From assembly GCA_016791445.1 (NCBI GenBank), contig JAEUMP010000016.1:248001-312000 (forward strand): a stretch of 64,000 bases of DNA. The letters are read 5' to 3'. The notes under the pieces are model-generated. The model did no database searches. It was given only the letters and a program-made list of their open reading frames with translations, and was not told the DNA's origin. Positions within the stretch are counted from its first letter, which is position 1. Every line of letters starts with the position of its first letter. The DNA comes from Hyphomonadaceae bacterium (GTDB taxonomy: Bacteria; Pseudomonadota; Alphaproteobacteria; Caulobacterales; Aquidulcibacteraceae). The translations under genes were made by a program, and so were the position numbers. Shown in pieces: positions 53,622 to 62,625 of the stretch.

Positions 53622-54578
53622 TTACTTCGCGCGCTCGATGCGCTTGCGCGGCGTGTCGCCCGGATCGGTGACGGCAGGGGCGGAGAGATCGGCCGTCGCA
53701 ACCGCCGGCACCAGTTGCGCCACCTCGCGCGTGCGCGCTTCCTCGAACCACGCCGTGCCCACCAGCGCGAAGGCGCAGAACACGACCGTCAGAATGCTCG
53801 GCAGCGGTCGGCGCGGCGCGTAGCGCTGCTGCTCCGGCTCGTCGTAGTGGTAATCGATGGTCGTCGCCGACTGGAAATAGGCGCGATCGTGCTCGCGCTG
53901 CTGGCGATAGCCGTGCTCGTTCGGCGTGACCGCCACATACTCATCGACCGCCGAAAGAACCGACGCGCCGTGATCGTAGCCGCCATAGCGGTCCAGCTCG
54001 TTGTGGGCGGCGGCGACGAAGTGCGGCTCATACGACGTCGGCGCATAGCCGTGCTGCGGCGCTTGCCACTCATTGCGCGAGTCATACGGCTGCGGCGGCG
54101 CGACATAGGCCTGATGGTACTGCGGGTCGTAACTGAGGCGCGGCGTGTGGCGCGCGGGGTGGCTGTCCTGCAGCATGGCGTGGGTGAAAACAGGCGGTCC
54201 AAGCTCCGGACGACCCGGCAGGCCCGAGAGGCGCTGCGCGTGGTAGGCGATCGCCTGGACGACCGGATCATCCGGCGCGCCGTCCCAGGCCGAAAGGTCA
54301 TGCAGGGCCACGCCCGAGAGGCGATCCGGCAGGCGGCAGAGATTGACGAAAACCGGGATGAGCTTGCCGAAATCCATCGCGCGCTGCGCGGTGCCCATCA
54401 CGAGTTCCGAGCGGGCCGCGCCCGGCGACAGCAGCACGATGACCGCGCCGTAGCCCTGGAAATCTTCGAAGACGGACGCCGACCGGCAGACCGAAAATCC
54501 GTACCGCTCCAGTGCGCCGGCAAGTTGGTCCGCCCGGAAGGCGTCCTCACGCATGCTGACGAGCGATATGTCGGCCAT
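53622..54578 (-). CDS. TIR-like domain protein with a single membrane span
   Basis: Residues 1-118 have a TIR-like fold pattern: ISLVSMRED, a helix RADQLAGALERYGFSV, AVIVLLSPGAARSELV, KLIPVFV, and LHDLSAW. The middle (about 135-258) is a Tyr/Pro/His-rich disordered linker (for example PQYHQAYVAPPQPYDSR). A hydrophobic helix near 262-280 (LPSILTVVFCAFALVGTAWF) follows. The expected NADase Glu region is not clearly conserved, so NAD cleavage cannot be inferred. It may be a scaffold or signalling protein. Confidence 0.65.
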   Translation of the reverse strand: MADISLVSMREDAFRADQLAGALERYGFSVCRSASVFEDFQGYGAVIVLLSPGAARSELVMGTAQRAMDFGKLIPVFVNLCRLPDRLSGVALHDLSAWDGAPDDPVVQAIAYHAQRLSGLPGRPELGPPVFTHAMLQDSHPARHTPRLSYDPQYHQAYVAPPQPYDSRNEWQAPQHGYAPTSYEPHFVAAAHNELDRYGGYDHGASVLSAVDEYVAVTPNEHGYRQQREHDRAYFQSATTIDYHYDEPEQQRYAPRRPLPSILTVVFCAFALVGTAWFEEARTREVAQLVPAVATADLSAPAVTDPGDTPRKRIERAK

Positions 54579-54787
54579 TGACCGCTACTCCCCTTGACTG
54601 TGGATTTCTAGCACGCCTGAGAGGGTCGCGCGAGGGCTTCGGGCGTTTCGAATGCGCAAGAATCAGCGGCGCCCGCCGGGGCGCGCGCGTGTCGCCGACC
54701 CGCTCGGGAATTGCGCATTCGCGGGGCGAGAATTTCGCGACTTTGGGACGCATTTCGCCTTCGCCGCAGTGGGCCCACTGAGGCGTC

Positions 54788-55177
54788 GTGATCCGCTTCA
54801 TCCGCCAGCGCCGTCATTGGGCCCTGCATCTGCTGATGCTGTGCGCCTTTGCGGCCGTCGTCACACGCGCACTGGTGCCGACGGGGTACATGGCTGTGGC
54901 GGACGGCGACCGGATATCGGTCACCCTCTGCGGCTCGGGACAGGCCGTGGCGCTCGATCTGGGCGATGAAGAAGCGCCCGGGCAAAGCGGCGGAGAGGGC
55001 GTCTGCGTTTTCGCGGCCGCCTCGGCCGCCGCATCGACTCCGGTCGTGGTCGCATCCATCGCAGCGCCCGCACCGCCGCCGGAGCATCCGCAGCCGACAT
55101 TCCCGGAAGCGGTGCACGTCGGTCTCGGCCTCGCCGCGCCCCCGCCGCCGTCCCACGCACCGCCCGCCCAGATCTGA
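54788..55177 (+). CDS. DUF2946 family protein
   Basis: The 129-residue protein has an N-terminal hydrophobic segment with the characteristic TRALVPTGYMAV motif, and a C-terminal stretch rich in Ala, Pro and His (PEHPQPTFPEAVHVGLG, SHAPPAQ). It starts with GTG. DUF2946 proteins are commonly encoded before copper-linked TonB receptors. It is the first gene of the 54.8-59.2 kb operon. Confidence 0.82.
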   Translation: MIRFIRQRRHWALHLLMLCAFAAVVTRALVPTGYMAVADGDRISVTLCGSGQAVALDLGDEEAPGQSGGEGVCVFAAASAAASTPVVVASIAAPAPPPEHPQPTFPEAVHVGLGLAAPPPPSHAPPAQI

Positions 55178-55267
55178 ACTACCGATCGCAAGCCGCCCCC
55201 GAAGGGGCGCGGCGTGAACCGGATCGCGCCGCTCCGAAGCGGTCGCGTCAGACCTGAGGACACTTCA

Positions 55268-57325
55268 ATGCAACGACACTGGACCAGCGCCGCCGCCTGC
55301 GGCGCGCTTCTGATCGCACTCATCCCGACGACCGCTGCAGCGGAAGCGGGCCAGACCCCCTCCGCCGACACCGTCATCGTCACCGCCAAGCGAAATCCGG
55401 AAGATCCGCCGGTCGTCGCGGCGGCGCGCGAACGGCTCTCCGAGACACCCGGCGCCGTCGCGGTGGTTTCGAGCGAGACCTATGGCCAACGCTATGCGCA
55501 GGGCCTCACCGATACGCTGCGGGACGTGCCCGGCGTCTATGCGCAGAAGAAGTGGGGCGAGGATTCACGCCTCTCCATCCGTGGCTCGGGCATCGGCAAT
55601 TCGGCCCACAACCGCGGCACGCTGCTCGCTCAGGACGGCATCCCGTTCAACGAGGCGGACGGCGCCGGCGACTTTCAGCTCATCGATCCGCTGATCGCCC
55701 GCTATATGGAGGTCTACAAGGGCGGAAACGCCTTGCGCTTCGGCGGCGCGTTGCTGGGCGGCGCGGTCAATGTCGTGACGCCGACCGGGCACACAGCGCC
55801 CGCTGACCTTGTCCTGCGGCTGGATGGCGGCTCGTACCGGACAGTGCGCGGCCACGCGGAAGTGGCCAAGGTCGCCGGAGACTGGGACCTGTTCGCCGCC
55901 GCGACCGCAATCTCGGCGAACGGTTGGCGCGATCAGAGCGATCAGACCGCGCAGCACCTGTCACTCAGCATAGGGCGCGCCTTCGGTGAAGAACGCGACG
56001 TACGGTTCATCCTGAAGGTCGGCAATGTCGAGCAGGAGATCCCCGGATCGCTGACGCTCACGCAGGCGCTCAACACTCCGACGATGGCGGCGCCGGCAAA
56101 TGTCGCCAATGACTACGCGCGCGACATCCGCAGCGTGCGCGGCGCCCTGCAGTCGCACTGGCGCCTGACGCCGTCGACGACAGTGGACGCAGGCGTCTAC
56201 GCGACGTGGAAGGACCTGCATCATCCCATATTCCAGGTCATCGACCAGGAGAGCCGCAACTGGGGCGCCTTCGTGCGGTTCGACACGGAGACGCGCATCG
56301 CCGACCGCAAGGCGGACTTCTTCTACGGCGTTTCCTATCGTTCCGGCGACAACGACGCGCTGCAATGGGTGAATGTGCAAGGATCGCGTGGCGCAAAGAC
56401 GGCGCAGTCGCGCCAGAACGCCGTCGGCGCGGACCTGTTCGCTGAAGGCCGCTTCTTCGTTGTGGACAGCTTCGCGCTGATCGCCGGTGGGTCTTACGGC
56501 TACGCTGACCGTGAATTCGTGAACCAGCTGGTTCCTGCCCGAAGCGCGACCAAGGACTACGACTGGTTCGCGCCGCGCGTCGGCGTACTGTGGCAAGGGG
56601 AGGGCGGCGAGCAGGTGTTCGCCAACGTCACCCGCTCCGTTGAACCGCCGAACTTCTCGTCACTGGCGCAGGCGGGCGTCGCGACCGGGTTCATCCCGTT
56701 GCGCCCTCAGGAAGCGTGGACGGCGGAAGTCGGCGCGCGGGGCCGGCGCGGCGCATTCACCTGGGACGTGGCGCTCTATCGCTCCGAACTCGAAGGCGAA
56801 CTGCTGAACTTCACGGTGAGTCCGACGATTCCGGCGGCGACATTCAATGCCGGCGACACGATCCACCAGGGTCTGGAGGCCGGTCTCGACTGGCGCCTGA
56901 CCGACATGCTCCGGCTGCGGCAGACCTATACCTACTCCGACTTCCGTTTCGACGGCGACGCGGTTTACGGCGGCAATGATCTGCCGGTCGTTCCGGCGCA
57001 CATGTACAGGGCGGAACTGAAGTATGTCAGTCCGCAGGGCTGGTTCGTTGCGCCGTCCCTCGAATGGTCGCCGAAGGATGCGTGGGTGGACTATGCGAAC
57101 ACCCTGAAGTCTCCCTCCTACGCCGTGGCGTCGCTCGGCGCGGGGTGGGCGGCGCCGCAGGGCGTGACGTTCTTTCTCGACGCGCGGAACCTCACGAATG
57201 AGAGATACGTCTCGAACGTCGGGGCCGTGACGGACGCGCGTACCGCACCGACCGCCGTATTCTGGCCGGGCGAGGGACGGTCCTTCTTTGCGGGCGTGCG
57301 GATGGCGATCGGAGAACGCAAATGA
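55268..57325 (+). CDS. TonB-dependent outer-membrane receptor (probable metal or metallophore uptake)
   Basis: The 685-residue receptor has a signal peptide (MQRHWTSAAACGALLIALIPTTAAA) and the TonB box region DTVIVTAKR. The plug domain includes LTDTLRDVPGVYAQ, SIRGSGIG and NRGTLLAQDGIPF, followed by a 22-strand-type barrel. The ATG at 55268 follows TGAGGACA. Its 3' end overlaps the PepSY gene by ATGA, and a DUF2946 and a PCuAC gene flank it. The operon implies copper, though a siderophore is not excluded. Confidence 0.9.
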   Translation: MQRHWTSAAACGALLIALIPTTAAAEAGQTPSADTVIVTAKRNPEDPPVVAAARERLSETPGAVAVVSSETYGQRYAQGLTDTLRDVPGVYAQKKWGEDSRLSIRGSGIGNSAHNRGTLLAQDGIPFNEADGAGDFQLIDPLIARYMEVYKGGNALRFGGALLGGAVNVVTPTGHTAPADLVLRLDGGSYRTVRGHAEVAKVAGDWDLFAAATAISANGWRDQSDQTAQHLSLSIGRAFGEERDVRFILKVGNVEQEIPGSLTLTQALNTPTMAAPANVANDYARDIRSVRGALQSHWRLTPSTTVDAGVYATWKDLHHPIFQVIDQESRNWGAFVRFDTETRIADRKADFFYGVSYRSGDNDALQWVNVQGSRGAKTAQSRQNAVGADLFAEGRFFVVDSFALIAGGSYGYADREFVNQLVPARSATKDYDWFAPRVGVLWQGEGGEQVFANVTRSVEPPNFSSLAQAGVATGFIPLRPQEAWTAEVGARGRRGAFTWDVALYRSELEGELLNFTVSPTIPAATFNAGDTIHQGLEAGLDWRLTDMLRLRQTYTYSDFRFDGDAVYGGNDLPVVPAHMYRAELKYVSPQGWFVAPSLEWSPKDAWVDYANTLKSPSYAVASLGAGWAAPQGVTFFLDARNLTNERYVSNVGAVTDARTAPTAVFWPGEGRSFFAGVRMAIGERK

Positions 57326-58647
57326 AGGTGCGGTCCATCCATCACAGTCTTGGGTGGATCGCGGGCGTGGTGGCGGTCCTTTGGGCCGCCACCGGCTTCC
57401 TGCATCCGGTCATGACATGGACTGCGCCGCGGCCTGCGGTGCAGGCGCCGCCTTCCGCGGCGATAGTGATTGCGGGTCTGGCCGCGCCGCGCGGCGCATT
57501 GCCCGCGCAAGTCTCTTTGCTGCGGCGCGTGGAGCACGATGGACGCGCCTATTGGCAGTCGATGTCGGCTGCGGGCGTGATCGCCATCGACGCGGAAACG
57601 GGCGCGCCGGCGCCGGACCTGCCTGCGCAACGCGCCGTTTCGCTCGCGCGCCATTATGCCGGTGTGGCGGATGAAGTTGCGGCGAACGCCACCCGCATCG
57701 ATCGCTTCTCCACGCACTATCCGCCGGTGAACAAGCTCTTGCCGGTGTGGGAGGTGCGCTTCGAGACGCCGGAGGGGCTCGCGCTCTACGTGGAGCCGGG
57801 CGCGGACCGACTTGCCATGACGACGAACGATCTGCGTCGGGCGCAGTTGGCAGTGTTCCAGAACGTGCACACGCTGAAATTCCTGGAAGGCATTGAGCCG
57901 CTGCGCGTTACGCTGATCGCGCTGCTGGTGGGATCTGTGCTCGTGACGACGCTCTTCGGCATGACGCTCCTGATCGGCGCGCGGGGCAGGGGTGCGCGGC
58001 TCTGGCATCGCCGACTGGCGTGGGTGGCGGCGCCCTTTGTGGTCGCGTTCACGGCGTCGGGCCTCTTCCATCTGTTCGTCACCAGCGCGCCCGCTGTCGC
58101 GCCGACGGCGCCGGCGTTCTTCGACGTCGCAGCGCTGAAGGATGCGCCCCGCCTTGCCGGGGTCGATCGTGCGGATGTGAGCGTGGTTGGCGACGCAAAC
58201 GGCGCGCCGCTCTGGCGCGTGCTGCCCGAGGGCGCGTCAGCGGCCCTCTACTTCGATGCGGAGGGACGGACATTGGCGCTGGATGACGCCACGCGCGCGC
58301 GTCAGATCGCGGGTGCGGATGCGACTGCCGCCGTCACGCCCGTCACGCGCTTCAGCGCGGCGTACGGTTTCGTGAACAAGCGTCTGCCGGTCATGCAGGT
58401 CGGCGAGGGCGATCACGCGGCGTTCGTCGACCTTCGCGAGGGGATCGTGGCGGCGCGGGCGACCCCCGGCGTTGTCGCGTTCGAGGCATGGGTCTTCGAC
58501 ACGATCCACAAATGGGAGCCGGTCGCCGACGTCATAGGACGTCGCAACCGGGACTATCTGACGATGATCGCCGTCGCGCTCATCGCCGTCATGGCGTCGT
58601 TCGGCCTGGTGCTGGCCGCAAAGCGTCGCAGGAAGGGAGAAGGCTGA
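57322..58647 (+). CDS. PepSY-domain transmembrane protein
   Basis: The 441-residue inner-membrane protein of PepSY-associated TM type has an N-terminal helix (HSLGWIAGVVAVLWAATGFLHPVM), a periplasmic PepSY-type domain (AVSLARHYAGV), two central helices (ALLVGSVLVTTLFGMTLLIGA, HRRLAWVAAPFVVAFTASGLFHLFV) and a fourth helix at the C-terminus. Such proteins are proposed to reduce or handle metal bound to receptors at the membrane. It lies between the receptor and PCuAC, coupled to both. Confidence 0.88.
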   Translation: MKVRSIHHSLGWIAGVVAVLWAATGFLHPVMTWTAPRPAVQAPPSAAIVIAGLAAPRGALPAQVSLLRRVEHDGRAYWQSMSAAGVIAIDAETGAPAPDLPAQRAVSLARHYAGVADEVAANATRIDRFSTHYPPVNKLLPVWEVRFETPEGLALYVEPGADRLAMTTNDLRRAQLAVFQNVHTLKFLEGIEPLRVTLIALLVGSVLVTTLFGMTLLIGARGRGARLWHRRLAWVAAPFVVAFTASGLFHLFVTSAPAVAPTAPAFFDVAALKDAPRLAGVDRADVSVVGDANGAPLWRVLPEGASAALYFDAEGRTLALDDATRARQIAGADATAAVTPVTRFSAAYGFVNKRLPVMQVGEGDHAAFVDLREGIVAARATPGVVAFEAWVFDTIHKWEPVADVIGRRNRDYLTMIAVALIAVMASFGLVLAAKRRRKGEG

Positions 58648-59159
58648 TGAAGAGAATGATGATTGCTGCGGCTTTGCTGGCGGCAGCGTGCAGCCCGGCG
58701 GCGCAGAGGCCTGCCGAGGCGCCGGCGGCGGAGACGTCGACGGTGGTTGCGGTAGAGGGGCTCTCGATCACCGATGCGACGGCAAAGCCCCCCATTGAGG
58801 GACAGACCACCGGGGTCGGCTATCTCACGATCCGAAATACGGGCGACGCGCCGGACCGTTTGCTCGCGGCTGCGGCCGCCGGCACAAGCTCCATCGAGCT
58901 GCACACGCACCGTGACGTGGACGGGATGAAACGGATGGAGAAAGTCGACGCCGTCGATCTGCCTGCGGGTGCGGCGGTGGTGTTCCAGCCGGGCGGCCTG
59001 CATCTGATGTTGTTCGGCTTTGCGCCCGTGGGCGAAGAAATTCCCGTGACGCTGACCTTCGAAAAGGCAGGGGAGGTGGTGGTCCCCTTCAAGATCGTGG
59101 CCCGCTCCGCCGGTCAGGGCGAAACGGGCCACGGTATGCATCAGGAACACGCGCACTAG
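58647..59159 (+). CDS. PCuAC-type copper chaperone, lipoprotein
   Basis: The 170-residue protein has lipobox LLAAAC and a PCuAC domain. The copper motif is recognisable: ELHTHRDVDGM-x2-M, then GGLHLMLFG (H-x-M). Extra His residues are at the C-terminus (GHGMHQEHAH). PCuAC delivers Cu(I) to the Cu-A or Cu-B centres of cytochrome oxidase. The start overlaps the PepSY stop (TGATG). Confidence 0.88.
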   Translation: MKRMMIAAALLAAACSPAAQRPAEAPAAETSTVVAVEGLSITDATAKPPIEGQTTGVGYLTIRNTGDAPDRLLAAAAAGTSSIELHTHRDVDGMKRMEKVDAVDLPAGAAVVFQPGGLHLMLFGFAPVGEEIPVTLTFEKAGEVVVPFKIVARSAGQGETGHGMHQEHAH

Positions 59160-59198
59160 CTTCGTGTTCGATAATGTGCCGGTGGGAGAGCACCGACC

Positions 59199-59230
59199 TT
59201 GCGGCTCCTGGCGATGGCCGGGAGCCGCAA
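59199..59230. terminator. Bidirectional hairpin between PCuAC and HU genes
   Basis: TTGCGGCTCC and GGAGCCGCAA form a 10-bp stem with a 12-base loop that can extend by GG/CC pairs. It lies between the convergent PCuAC and HU genes. Neither strand has a strong T-run. Confidence 0.5.
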
Positions 59231-59241
59231 TTCGTTCGCGC

Positions 59242-59727
59242 TTAGCGGACCGCTTCGCGCATCGTCGCCGACTGGCGGAACGCCAGCTTCTTCGACGCCT
59301 TGATCTTCACCGGCTCGCCGGTCGCCGGGTTCCGTCCCATGCGCGCCTTGCGGGCGCGGATCATGATCATGCCGATGTCGCCGATCTTCACCTTCACGCC
59401 CTTCAGGACGTGCGCCTTCACGACGTCGAGGTAGGACTCGATGAAGCGCTTGGCTTCCGAGCGGCTCATGTCGGTGTGATCCGCCACGGCTTGCAGCAGC
59501 GCGCTGGCGGTGATCGTCTTGCCGGCCGGCGCGGTGACCTTGATCGGCTTGGACGGCGCAACCGGCTTCGCAGCCTTCGCGGCGCGCTTCACGGTCTTGC
59601 GGGCGCCGGTCGGCGCACGCGGCGCAGCCGCCTTCTTCGCGGTGGACTTCTTCGCCGGCAGCTTCTTCGGGGTCGCCTTGGCGACCTTCTTTTTCGCGAC
59701 CGTCTTCTTCGCAACCTTCTTAGCCAT
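59242..59727 (-). CDS. HU-family DNA-binding protein with a Lys/Ala/Pro-rich N-terminal tail
   Basis: The 161-residue protein has a tail at residues 1-70 rich in KK, AK and AP repeats (for example AKKVAKKTVAKKKVAKATP), like eukaryotic histone H1. The HU domain lies in residues about 70-155: TASALLQAVADHTDMSRSEAKRFIESYLDVV, a beta-arm with MGRNPATGEPVKI, and ASKKLAFR. Such tailed HU proteins occur in some alphaproteobacteria. The tail should add non-specific DNA compaction. Confidence 0.9.
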   Translation of the reverse strand: MAKKVAKKTVAKKKVAKATPKKLPAKKSTAKKAAAPRAPTGARKTVKRAAKAAKPVAPSKPIKVTAPAGKTITASALLQAVADHTDMSRSEAKRFIESYLDVVKAHVLKGVKVKIGDIGMIMIRARKARMGRNPATGEPVKIKASKKLAFRQSATMREAVR

Positions 59728-59912
59728 GAGGGCCTCCGTAATCTTTTGTTCGAGCGATGACCAAAAAGGCCAAGCAACACAACCACTTGTTGGTCAGCCT
59801 CTGAACACAGCAAATCGACTGAAATGCTTGCCATCAGGTTGACCGAACCGGCCTATACGGGTTTTCGAACGCAAAAACTGCGACAAAATCAGCACTTTTT
59901 GCGCTCAACCGC

Positions 59913-60479
59913 TCAAAAAGCCCCGTCATAGGCCTGTTTTGCGAGGGCGATCACATCGGAATCGACTTCCGACGAATCACCCAGCGCTACGATGTATTGG
60001 CACATTCCGCCCGGTGGAACAGGCTTTGCGCGCGCGTTCGCGGCTTCACCCTTGATGTTCAGACCGAGTTCGAAGCGGTCGTTCGTCTTCGGCCCGAGCA
60101 TCGCGAACTGCTTCTTGCGACGCAGCGAAACGTAGCCCTTCTTGGGCGCCACCTCGAAGTCTCCGAAGCCTTCGATGGCCGCCATCAGCGCGTCATGGAT
60201 CGGACGCAGATGCGCTTTCTTGCCGGTATAGATGGCGTTCAGGACATCTTCGGCGGACTCGCCGGCCGCATTCCCCCCAACGGGTTTGAGGGCGATGTGC
60301 ACCAGTGTGTTGGCGTCGCCGTGGCCGAGGCCGAATGTTTCCATCGCCCAGCTTCGCAGTTCCCCGTGCTTGACCTTGCCGGATTCCGCGAGGGCCTCTC
60401 GCAGCGAATCCAGGCTCTTGCCGGTCTTCTTCTCGATATTGGCGATCTGCGTCGCGACAGCTTTGTCCAGGCTCGACAT
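59913..60479 (-). CDS. DUF4287/DUF5655 protein
   Basis: The 188-residue protein has an N-terminal DUF4287-like segment (MSSLDKAVATQIANIEKKTGKSLDSLREALAESGKVKHGEL, LGHGDANTLVH) and a C-terminal DUF5655-like part (RPIHDALMAAIEGFGDFEVAPKKGYVSLRRKKQFAMLGP, NDRFELGLN). Both families are cytoplasmic and uncharacterised. A strong Shine-Dalgarno sequence (AGGAGGAA) precedes the ATG. Confidence 0.85.
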   Translation of the reverse strand: MSSLDKAVATQIANIEKKTGKSLDSLREALAESGKVKHGELRSWAMETFGLGHGDANTLVHIALKPVGGNAAGESAEDVLNAIYTGKKAHLRPIHDALMAAIEGFGDFEVAPKKGYVSLRRKKQFAMLGPKTNDRFELGLNIKGEAANARAKPVPPGGMCQYIVALGDSSEVDSDVIALAKQAYDGAF

Positions 60480-60552
60480 GGCGTTCCTCCTGGCGGGAGG
60501 AGGGCGCCGAAAACCTGTGGATGCAAGGTGATTTCGGCCAAGCGCGCGGCGG

Positions 60553-62082
60553 TCAGACTGGCGTGGTTCCGTCTCGGACGGCGTCGGCGCGCGCCTTGAT
60601 CGCCGTGCGTTCCTCCTCGGAAAAGTTGGCGAGGCTGCGATAGGGCATGGCGAGGCGCACATTGCCCGAGAGCTTTTCTGACTGTCGCATCAGGAAATCC
60701 CAGTAGAGCGTGGTGAAGGGGCAGGCGTCTTCGCCCGTGCGCTTTTTGGGGTCGAAGCGACAGCCGGCGCAGTAGTTCGACATGCGGTTGATGTAGGCGC
60801 CGCCGGCGGCATAGGGCTTGGACGCGAGAACGCCGCCATCGGCATAGAGCGCCATGCCGTGGACGTTCGGCAGCTCGACCCAGTCGAACGCGTCCGCATA
60901 GACCGCGAGATACCACGCCTCGAGTTCGGCCGGGCGAACGCCCCACAATAACCCGAGCACGCCGGTGACCATGAGGCGCTGAATATGGTGCGCGTAGGCG
61001 TGGCGGCGGGTGACGGCGACGACATCGCGCACGCAGGCCATGTCGGTTTCGCCGGACCAGTAGAACCACGGCAGGGGTCGGTCGGCGCCGAGCGCATTCG
61101 TCTGCGCATAGTCCGGCATGCGCACCCAATAGACGCCGCGCACGTATTCACGCCAGCCGAGGATCTGGCGCACGAAGCCTTCGACGGCGTTGAGCGGCGC
61201 AGCGTCCCGCGCGAACGCGTCAACGGCGGCATCGACGACTTCGCGCGCGGTCAGGAGCCCTGCATTGAGATAGGGCGAGATCACCGAGTGATAGAGGAAG
61301 GGCGCGTCCTCCAGCATGGCGTCCTGATGGTCGCCGAAATGGGGCAGGGCGTCTCCGATGAACCAGTCGAGCGCGCGCAAGGCATCGTCGCGCGTGACCG
61401 CCCAGCCGAATGCGTCGAGGTCGCCGAAGTGATCGGGAAACCGATCGGCGACGAGAGCGAGGACTTCGCGCGTGATTTCGTCAGGCTTGAAGGCGAGGCG
61501 TTTGGGCGGCGCGCGCTTCTTCGGCCACGGCTTGCGGTTTTCGGCGTCGAAGTTCCACTGGCCGCCGACCGGATCGTCCCCATCCATCAGGATGTCGAAG
61601 CGGCGGCGCAAGTCGCGGTAGAAATATTCGAGGCGGTAGCTCGACTTGCCTTTCGCCCAGCGACGGAAATCATCGATCGAGCAATAGAAGCGGTCATCCG
61701 CCCGGATCTCCACCGGAACCGGCGCCACGGCCTCCCAGCTGCGCATTATCTCGAGGACGCGATACTCTCCCGGCTCGGTGACGATCACGCGGGCGGCGGG
61801 GGTCTCGGCGAGCGTGCGCAGCAGTGCGTCAGTGAACGAGGCGCAGGGCGCTGCGTCGTCGAGGCGGATGTAGCGGACATCGAATCCCTCCGCGCGAAGT
61901 TCTTCCGCAAAGTGGCGCATGGCGGAGAAGAGGAAGGCGATCTTCTGCTTGTGGTGGCGGACATAGGTCGTCTCCTCCGGCACTTCGGCCATGAGGATGA
62001 CGTCGGTTCCCGGCGCCGCGTCACGAAGGGAGGAGAGGTCGCGGGTGAGCTGGTCGCCGAGGACGAAGCGGAGGGTGGTCAT
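60553..62082 (-). CDS. Fe-S cluster (6-4) photolyase/cryptochrome (PhrB, FeS-BCP group)
   Basis: The 509-residue protein has the N-terminal alpha/beta fold (TLRFVLGDQLTRDLSSLRDA), the FAD domain, and cysteines that match the [4Fe-4S] site of PhrB: MACVRDVV and NYCAGCRFDPKKRTGEDACPF. PhrB-type enzymes repair (6-4) photoproducts using FAD and a ribolumazine antenna. The FAD-binding WREYVRGVYWVR region is present, so it is likely active. It is not the class I CPD photolyase. Confidence 0.88.
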   Translation of the reverse strand: MTTLRFVLGDQLTRDLSSLRDAAPGTDVILMAEVPEETTYVRHHKQKIAFLFSAMRHFAEELRAEGFDVRYIRLDDAAPCASFTDALLRTLAETPAARVIVTEPGEYRVLEIMRSWEAVAPVPVEIRADDRFYCSIDDFRRWAKGKSSYRLEYFYRDLRRRFDILMDGDDPVGGQWNFDAENRKPWPKKRAPPKRLAFKPDEITREVLALVADRFPDHFGDLDAFGWAVTRDDALRALDWFIGDALPHFGDHQDAMLEDAPFLYHSVISPYLNAGLLTAREVVDAAVDAFARDAAPLNAVEGFVRQILGWREYVRGVYWVRMPDYAQTNALGADRPLPWFYWSGETDMACVRDVVAVTRRHAYAHHIQRLMVTGVLGLLWGVRPAELEAWYLAVYADAFDWVELPNVHGMALYADGGVLASKPYAAGGAYINRMSNYCAGCRFDPKKRTGEDACPFTTLYWDFLMRQSEKLSGNVRLAMPYRSLANFSEEERTAIKARADAVRDGTTPV

Positions 62083-62113
62083 CGCCGCTCTACGCGCCGC
62101 CGGGCGCGAAGGT

Positions 62114-62587
62114 TCAGCCCTTCAGCTTCGCGAGCATGCCGCCCAGACCGATGCCCGGGACTTCCGGGCCCATCTTGAAGATCCCGCTCGCGCGGCCGCA
62201 CGGCGCGCCGTCTGCGGTGACGAGGCACTGTGCGAAGACGAGGTTCTTCGTCTGCCGCAGGCATTCGGCGGCCCCCTCCACCCATGATCCCAGCGGCGCG
62301 GGCGCCAGAAACTCCTGCGAGAGATGGATCGTCGGCAGGAAGCGACCCGCCATCTTCGTCTGCCACATGATCCCGAAGGGCATGAGCATGTCGATGAACG
62401 TCGCCATCATGCCGCCGTGCGCGATCTTCATCGGGTTGCAGTGGCGCATCTCGACGCGGAAGCCGAGTTTCAGCTTGGTCTCGTCCTCGATGTTCACCCA
62501 GAGCGGCCCGTTCACGCCGATGAAGCCGATCTCGATCGGAATCTCGCGAAAGCCGGGCGGCGGCGGTGCGGGCGGTGCGTCAGTCAT
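62114..62587 (-). CDS. PaaI-family thioesterase
   Basis: The 157-residue hotdog-fold enzyme has the conserved NPMKIAHGGMMATFIDMLM segment and the C-terminal half LPTIHLSQEFLAPAPLGSWVEG. It would hydrolyse an acyl-CoA; the substrate is unknown. It ends 32 bases before the photolyase start and starts 38 bases after grpE on the same strand. Confidence 0.85.
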   Translation of the reverse strand: MTDAPPAPPPPGFREIPIEIGFIGVNGPLWVNIEDETKLKLGFRVEMRHCNPMKIAHGGMMATFIDMLMPFGIMWQTKMAGRFLPTIHLSQEFLAPAPLGSWVEGAAECLRQTKNLVFAQCLVTADGAPCGRASGIFKMGPEVPGIGLGGMLAKLKG

Positions 62588-62625
62588 CAGGCGGCTGTAG
62601 CGATGCTGACGCTACGGCGTCCAGA

